NCBI RefSeq assembly: GCF_020921035.1
Contig: NC_063155.1
Span: forward strand, 22,871,294 to 22,935,293
Source of the DNA: Rhodamnia argentea
Lineage: Eukaryota; Streptophyta; Magnoliopsida; Myrtales; Myrtaceae
Direction: 5' to 3'
Length of the DNA: 64,000 bases
In this document: positions 59,111 to 64,000 of the stretch, one piece after another
Position numbering within the stretch: position 1 is the stretch's first letter
How the letters are laid out: each line of letters opens with the position of its first letter
Made by a program: the position numbers and the translations under genes
The notes under the pieces: generated by a model
Seen by the model: the letters and a program-made list of their open reading frames with translations, nothing else
Told to the model about the DNA's origin: nothing
Databases searched by the model: none

Positions 59111-60247
59111 AATTCACTCTTTTTCATCATCAAATGCCATATTTCGAAATATGAGTATACGTCTCAATATTTATGTGTTGCAGTTCGGACTATGAAGAGA
59201 TTAACGTGCACGAGGGGCCGGTTTTTTACTTTGATAATTCAGAGCACGACCGCAATTAGCAAAAATATTAAAAAGTGAAAGTCAATTGACATAAAACTCC
59301 AATGGAATCAACCACAAAACTCTTTTTTTTTTTTTTGGGTCGAATCCGATCAATTGATTTAAATTGTTGTGTTTTAGTTATAAAAAAAGGAGGGTGTGGA
59401 CAGTCTCGCCCATCATTTTCAAGAGCTAGTTCGAGTGATTAGCCCCGGAGAGATTCACCATGAGCCCAAAAGCAAGGCATGTCTTGTGGGCTAAGCTCCA
59501 CGGTGGACGCTGTGATGATGGCGAATCGGTTGGCCCAAGTCATTCTTCAACCCACTCCATCATATCAATGAATCGTGTCGTGCCGTGTCGTGTCGGTGTC
59601 TCGCTTGCTTAATCGCGCCCTTGGGGCCGGACCCATTTTTTTGCGTCTACGTGTCTCTTTGGAGAATTTTTGTCGAGTCGCCGACTAAATATAGAACGAC
59701 ATTAAATCGCACAACGTGAATGGAACTTGCTAGCAGCAGTCATAGCTATTCTAAGGTCATATGCATCAATATCCTTCGAATTAGGTGAAGCACGTATTGC
59801 TATTTAATTTTGCATAATTTTAGGCAATTATGATCCACGGATTGCTACTTTCTTATCACGGTTTATTTCAGGAAATTTCCTTTTGGCGAGGGTAAAATAT
59901 ATATATGTATGTAAATAATATCGATTGGATCTCTCTATATGTTTGAATAAAAAGGAAAGAAAACGGAGAAATCTAGGTTTGCTTGTCCATTATGAAAGCG
60001 AAAAACTTAGACAAAAGCATCGATGGATGATGTGATAGTAACTCAAATGATAAAATCACGCCGCTTGTAGACCAACAAATCGTTGATCAAATAAAGAAAA
60101 CTTGTTTTTCAATCATTCGAAGAATGTTAACTGGTGCTGTGATTCGAAAGGGCATCAGAAACAACTCGATTAATTTTTCTTTTTAAACTTAGGTAAAGCG
60201 GGTGTGCGAACGCTATACGAGGAAGTGGAGAGAGACAAATGTTGGCA

Positions 60248-60814
60248 ACTTTTGAGACATATCTCGAGAAACAAAGGGCAGTTTAGTGAATTAACTAAAA
60301 AATAGGGTGTTTAACTTACCAAAATCTATAGAAAGCAGCTTAATTAATGTCGATATCTGATATGCATTTTGGAATCTCTTTCTAAAATCTAACTTTGGCA
60401 AGTGCAATGGTTTTCTAAAATCTAACTTTTGAGACATATCTTAAGAAATGAAGGGTAGTTTACTCAATTAACTAAAAAATAGGGTATTTAACTTGCCAAA
60501 ATTTCTTTATAAAAACTTTGCCGAAGTAGAAATCCGTTTGGTAAAAAATTGACTTGGCAAGATTTTTAACTGGAAGATTTTAATAGGAGATTTTGGAACT
60601 TTGAGAAGATTTTTTACTTCTCCACCTTAGAATGTTCTTTGATCCCGCGCGCCGCCGCGGCCGCGCCGCCCGCCGCCCTAGTAAAATTTGTTTTTATAAG
60701 TTCAATCAACTATAAGTAGAAATGTTTTGAAAAATCTTCTTCGAGAATGTCTAATTTATCGTGATATGCATTTTGGAATCTCTTTCTAAAATCTGACTTT
60801 GGCAAGTGCAATGG
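60248..60814. repeat. Interleaved direct repeats A and B
   Basis: Block A (about 80 bases, with TTTTGAGACATATCT and AATTAACTAAAAAATAGGG) occurs at about 60248-60327 and 60425-60503. Block B (about 50 bases, ATATGCATTTTGGAATCTC to GGCAAGTGCAATGG) occurs at about 60360-60410 and 60764-60814. All are in the same orientation with few differences. Confidence 0.75.
60648..60680. other. Abrupt GC-only patch
   Basis: About 35 bases made almost only of G and C (CGCGCGCCGCCGCGGCCGCG and continuing), including a GCGGCCGC octamer, lie inside strongly AT-rich DNA. It does not resemble the flanks or any frame. It may be a repeat remnant or an assembly artefact. Confidence 0.5.
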
Positions 60815-61227
60815 ATTTTTATTACCGTGTAATTATATTTTGGTAAGTGGAAAAAAAAAAAAAACCGTATTCCAATAAAAACAATATAAAAAATTTCGAC
60901 CAAAAAAAAATCCTTACAAAAAAAACTCAAAATCATGAAAAGGCAAAAAAAAAAAAAACACAAGGAGTCCAACACGTGGCGCGCAAGCAGGAGCACTGAA
61001 GCAGGGAACACACCTAACGTTCCATTCCCCGTTTCAAACTTTCCCTCCCAAAACGAAAAGATTTGAATCCGAATTGATTATACGTCTCCCAGAAATTGTC
61101 TTCATTCGATCCCACGACGGTCCAAATCCGAAGAATCCATTATTGCCCGCAATCTCCATTCGATTCTTGATTCAACACGCTCCCCCGCAATCACGCTTCA
61201 GCAGTCCCCCCGCCCTCCGTTCACGCC

Positions 61228-63819
61228 ATGGAAGAAGCTGAATCCGACCCCGATCTCGGGTTCGGTTCCGGCTTCGGATTCGGATCCGGATCGATCCCTC
61301 CGGCCCTGGTGTCCCTCGCCCCGTTCACGCCCGCGCCATCTCCGGCGGCGCGCCGGCTTTCGAGCCAGTTCGCCCAGCCGAGCCGCCCCGTCGCCTCGGC
61401 GCGCAGGCTTGCTTACGTCTCCCTCCAGGGTCGGCTCGTGAATGCGGAAGAGGCGACCTCGGCCAGGGCGATCGGCGGCGGCTTGGGCCGGGAGGAAGTG
61501 GCCGCCTGGGAGCTGTTTAGCCCCATCCAGAGGGTGCTCCTGGTTGCCGTCGTTGGCGTGGCCGTGGCGGAGTCGAGGAAGAATCGGCTGATTCTGCAGC
61601 TCAGGAACTCTGTGGAACTCAGGGTTTGTGATTTAAATTTAAGGAGATTATTTTTGTCAGCTGCTTGAAGCGCGGGTCAATATTTATTATGCTGTTTGGG
61701 ATTTCCTACATTGTGGATTAAGCAAGTTATGATTGATTACGGCAAAGGTCTACTTTTAGGGCATTTCCAAAGGCCTTTTAACAATCGCTATCTTCTCCTT
61801 TCACCTGCATAATAGATTCATTTTCTTTTTCTGCTCGATGTGCTTTCTCTGAATCTGTCATAAGAATTCACTTGTTAACAATCGATGATTACTCTTTCAG
61901 GATCAGATTCTGTCAAGCATGCAGCAGAAGCTTGACAATTTGTGCCAGCAAGTCCATAATGTCAAGGACCGAGAGGGAACTGGCGCGGAAGCACCTGTTG
62001 CCAAGAACTTTGGGTTCCCGTTTGATGCAACCTTTGAATCAAACGGAATCGAATTTGTCGATTGTGGTTGTTGGTTATGTGATCAGCACCACAAACAGTT
62101 CGGTGGACTGATGGTAAGGGAAAAGTTGAAGATGTGCCTTTTTTTTTTTTTCAGGGTAGGCATGGAGTTGGGTTTGGGAAGATTCATCATCTAGCCTAGT
62201 GTTAGTGTCGATTACAAGTAGTGAGACATACACATTTTGTCCAAAGAACTAATCGTTAGTCGTGAATGGATGGTTAGTCGCGCCATTCCAGAATGACCAG
62301 ACAGCACCTGTGGCATCTTGGTGCCGCGACGCGATATGATATTTTTACAATCATAACTGTTGCTCAGGAAGTGGATTTCATACAAAAGCTCAATTTTACC
62401 CTGAAGTCGCATCTTTCAGTTCCTTATTCACTTTGTTAAAGCGGACTTCGCGCATGATGTTCCTGTTGTTTTCTTTTGTAACTTTTTACCTTTTCTGTGG
62501 TTTGGGCCATAGAGTGATTCTACTATGAGAGTTTCCAATGGGAATGATAACCACCAGTCAAAGATGACCTTCACAGAAGAAGCGGAACCAGAGGAACGAC
62601 GCATGTCTGACTTGTCGGATTGGGCTTCAAGTGTGACATCTGCAACTGAACTTCAGGTGTTGAAGATACACAACTTTTCTTTTCTTTGGTTTAGTCTCTT
62701 ATGCTTTCATATCTGTAAATGGCTGTTGGATCGACTCTGTTTGTTAAACTCTGTGTAAATATAATGTTTTTAGTTTGCCACTTCATTTGACATGAAAGCT
62801 TTGTCCTATGCAAGTTGCACCCAGTTTTTTGCAAGTATGCTTTAGGTGTCGTACAATTCTCATCCTCCTTAATTTATTAAGGATTTCCTAGCATGATCAA
62901 CTCAAGGGGGTGGATTAAAAAGTATTGAAATTTGTGCATTTTCCAGCATCCTTGCAGGCAGAAGTAATACAAATATGATCTGTTTGAACTCCTGTCTCCT
63001 TAGCCTTCTAGGGGTGGCAATGAAATGGCCTGACTTTTATGAGAATGAATCTAATGTGGGTTTTCTTACAGACAAGTGCTATAGCTATAGAACAAGACGT
63101 ATACATTCTGAAGAGAGAGTGTGAAGAAAAGGACGCAACAATAAAGGAGCTCACTGGCTTTCTGCAATCATGTGATGCTGCTGGCTCCAAGGCAAATTCT
63201 CTTCTTAACTTACTGCTTCTGTCTTTTTCTCTTGAAGTTCCTCTTTATGATTATTGAGATTTTCCCATGATACCAGAGGATTGCAGAACTTGAAGACATT
63301 ATACGCAGGAAGAATGTGATAATTACAAAGCTCAAGAAGGACATGGTAATTCTGGAACAAAAGGTGAGATACTGGTGCTTCAATGCTATGTTATTTCTTC
63401 GGGAAACTAAGCAAGAAAATGATGATATGCTGCGGGAACATTTACATTCTATTTCGTTGTCTTTTGCTTAAGAGATGAGAATAAGGAATCAGCTGACTAC
63501 TCCTTCCACTGAGCCTTTCTTCACTGCATGAATGAGATCTTATGTTGAAAGTTCTAGAAAATGAAGTCATCCATATGTTGTAGCTCAATGTCAGATAGGA
63601 ATTGATATGGGGGACAGCGAACGACTGAAATGACCCTTTTGCAAATTCCGAAGAAGTCTAACATAGAAGTAAATATTCAAGTGTTACTGGTCTGTGGTGT
63701 TATTTGAATTGCCTCAATTCTGTCATGTGCAGGTTGTTCACCTCACAAGACTGCGAAGACCCTCTTCGCAAATAGATACTGATACCAGCACCAGACAGAT
63801 TCCCCATCATGGCAGATAA
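61228..63819 (+). CDS. Plant coiled-coil protein of unknown function
   Basis: Exons 61228-61623, 61901-62113, 62513-62656, 63072-63191, 63277-63363 and 63733 onward form a plant-type protein; as written the frame ends at 63819 after 348 residues. The N-terminus is Gly/Ser- and Pro/Ala-rich, followed by ARRLAYVSLQGRLVNAEEA and a hydrophobic stretch RVLLVAVVGVAVAES (about 105-120), a possible membrane segment. Next come a CGCWLCDQHH cysteine/histidine patch (about 190), an acidic Ser-rich part, and a predicted coiled coil (about 255-325, ECEEKDATIKELTG, RIAELEDIIRR). The intron after 63191 starts with GC (AAG|GCAAAT), a rare but known donor type. In the last exon the frame appears to break near 63802-63805: the open, protein-like continuation MADNLLYDMDSS starts at 63809 in another frame and runs past the window end. 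The function is unknown to me. Confidence 0.82.
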
Positions 63820-64000
63820 CCTCCTTTATGACATGGACAGTTCAACTAGCCCTTCCTCTTCTGATTCGGACAGCTCTCCTAAAACCAGACCGCAGGCATT
63901 TATCGCCAAACAGCAGGAGACACCAGCAGAACAATGGGGAAATACTCCGAGGAAAAACCATAATTCGGTAGCGGAAAAGACCTCTAGTTTCACAATGAAA
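63809..64000 (+). CDS. Continuation of the last exon, shifted frame, partial
   Basis: From the ATG at 63809 the frame is open to the window end (64 codons): MADNLLYDMDSS, then a Ser/Asp-rich SPSSSDSDSSPK segment and a basic, Gln-rich part. It is one base out of frame with the preceding exon sequence. Such Ser/Asp tails suit the C-terminus of the upstream coiled-coil protein, so I read it as the same gene after a one-base insertion or sequencing error in the C run at 63802-63805, rather than a separate gene. Confidence 0.6.
   Translation, partial: MADNLLYDMDSSTSPSSSDSDSSPKTRPQAFIAKQQETPAEQWGNTPRKNHNSVAEKTSSFTMK

Larger units (their letters stand above)
59111..61227. other. Intergenic DNA and promoter of the last gene
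   Basis: No gene is supported. The region 60248-60814 is built of duplicated blocks (separate entry), and 60648-60680 is an abrupt GC-only patch. A CACGTG G-box lies at about 60973-60978, some 250 bases before the start codon of the next gene, within its likely promoter. Confidence 0.5.

Noticed and set aside
1..64000. CRISPR-like arrays, operons or phage-type systems
   Set aside because: Regularly spaced repeats, ribosome binding sites and clustered co-directional genes are absent; all genes are spliced or promoter-isolated plant genes.

Overview
The window is nuclear DNA of a flowering plant, most likely a woody rosid eudicot. Evidence: plant-only families (an AGC VIII kinase, a FAR1-related protein, an FBH-type bHLH), short GT-AG introns, long AT-rich intergenic DNA, and many MITE, hAT and copia remnants. 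The repeated foldback elements with AT-rich arms and GC-rich cores recall Myrtales genomes, but that is an impression, not a computed match.

Gene layout: (1) an intronless UNICORN-type AGC VIII kinase, + strand, 7672-8919. (2) A 12-exon GH127/DUF1680 glycoside hydrolase, + strand, 28431-34297, converging on (3) an intronless DRT100/PGIP-type secreted LRR protein, - strand, 35175-36260; this pair matches the neighbouring Arabidopsis loci At5g12940/At5g12950. (4) A FAR1-related sequence gene, - strand, 38965-41765, with two small 3' coding exons beyond the long open frame and a 5' leader exon near 44.2 kb. (5) A six-exon bHLH gene of the FBH (bHLH80/81/122/130) group, + strand, 52861-55205, with an ATG-free leader of about 0.7 kb. 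(6) A plant coiled-coil protein of unknown function, + strand, from 61228, whose last exon contains an apparent one-base frame break and runs off the window.

Mobile DNA: a structurally complete but decayed Ty1/copia element at 17509-22226 has 5-bp target duplications, LTRs, primer binding site and polypurine tract, and TA..TA ends instead of TG..CA. It sits in the 3' part of a small signal-peptide-like ORF. Three non-autonomous hAT-like elements (23524-24312, 24417-25116, 46912-47213) carry 8-bp target duplications. At least five foldback elements, two copies of a small MITE, a tRNA-type SINE candidate, direct duplications and microsatellites fill the rest.

The genes do not form an operon-like unit; each has its own promoter. 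I found no rRNA, intact tRNA, CRISPR or prokaryote-like system, and no convincing undescribed multi-gene system. The most useful new points are gene-model corrections (FRS tail, GC-AG intron, frame break, bHLH tail) and the fully delimited transposons.
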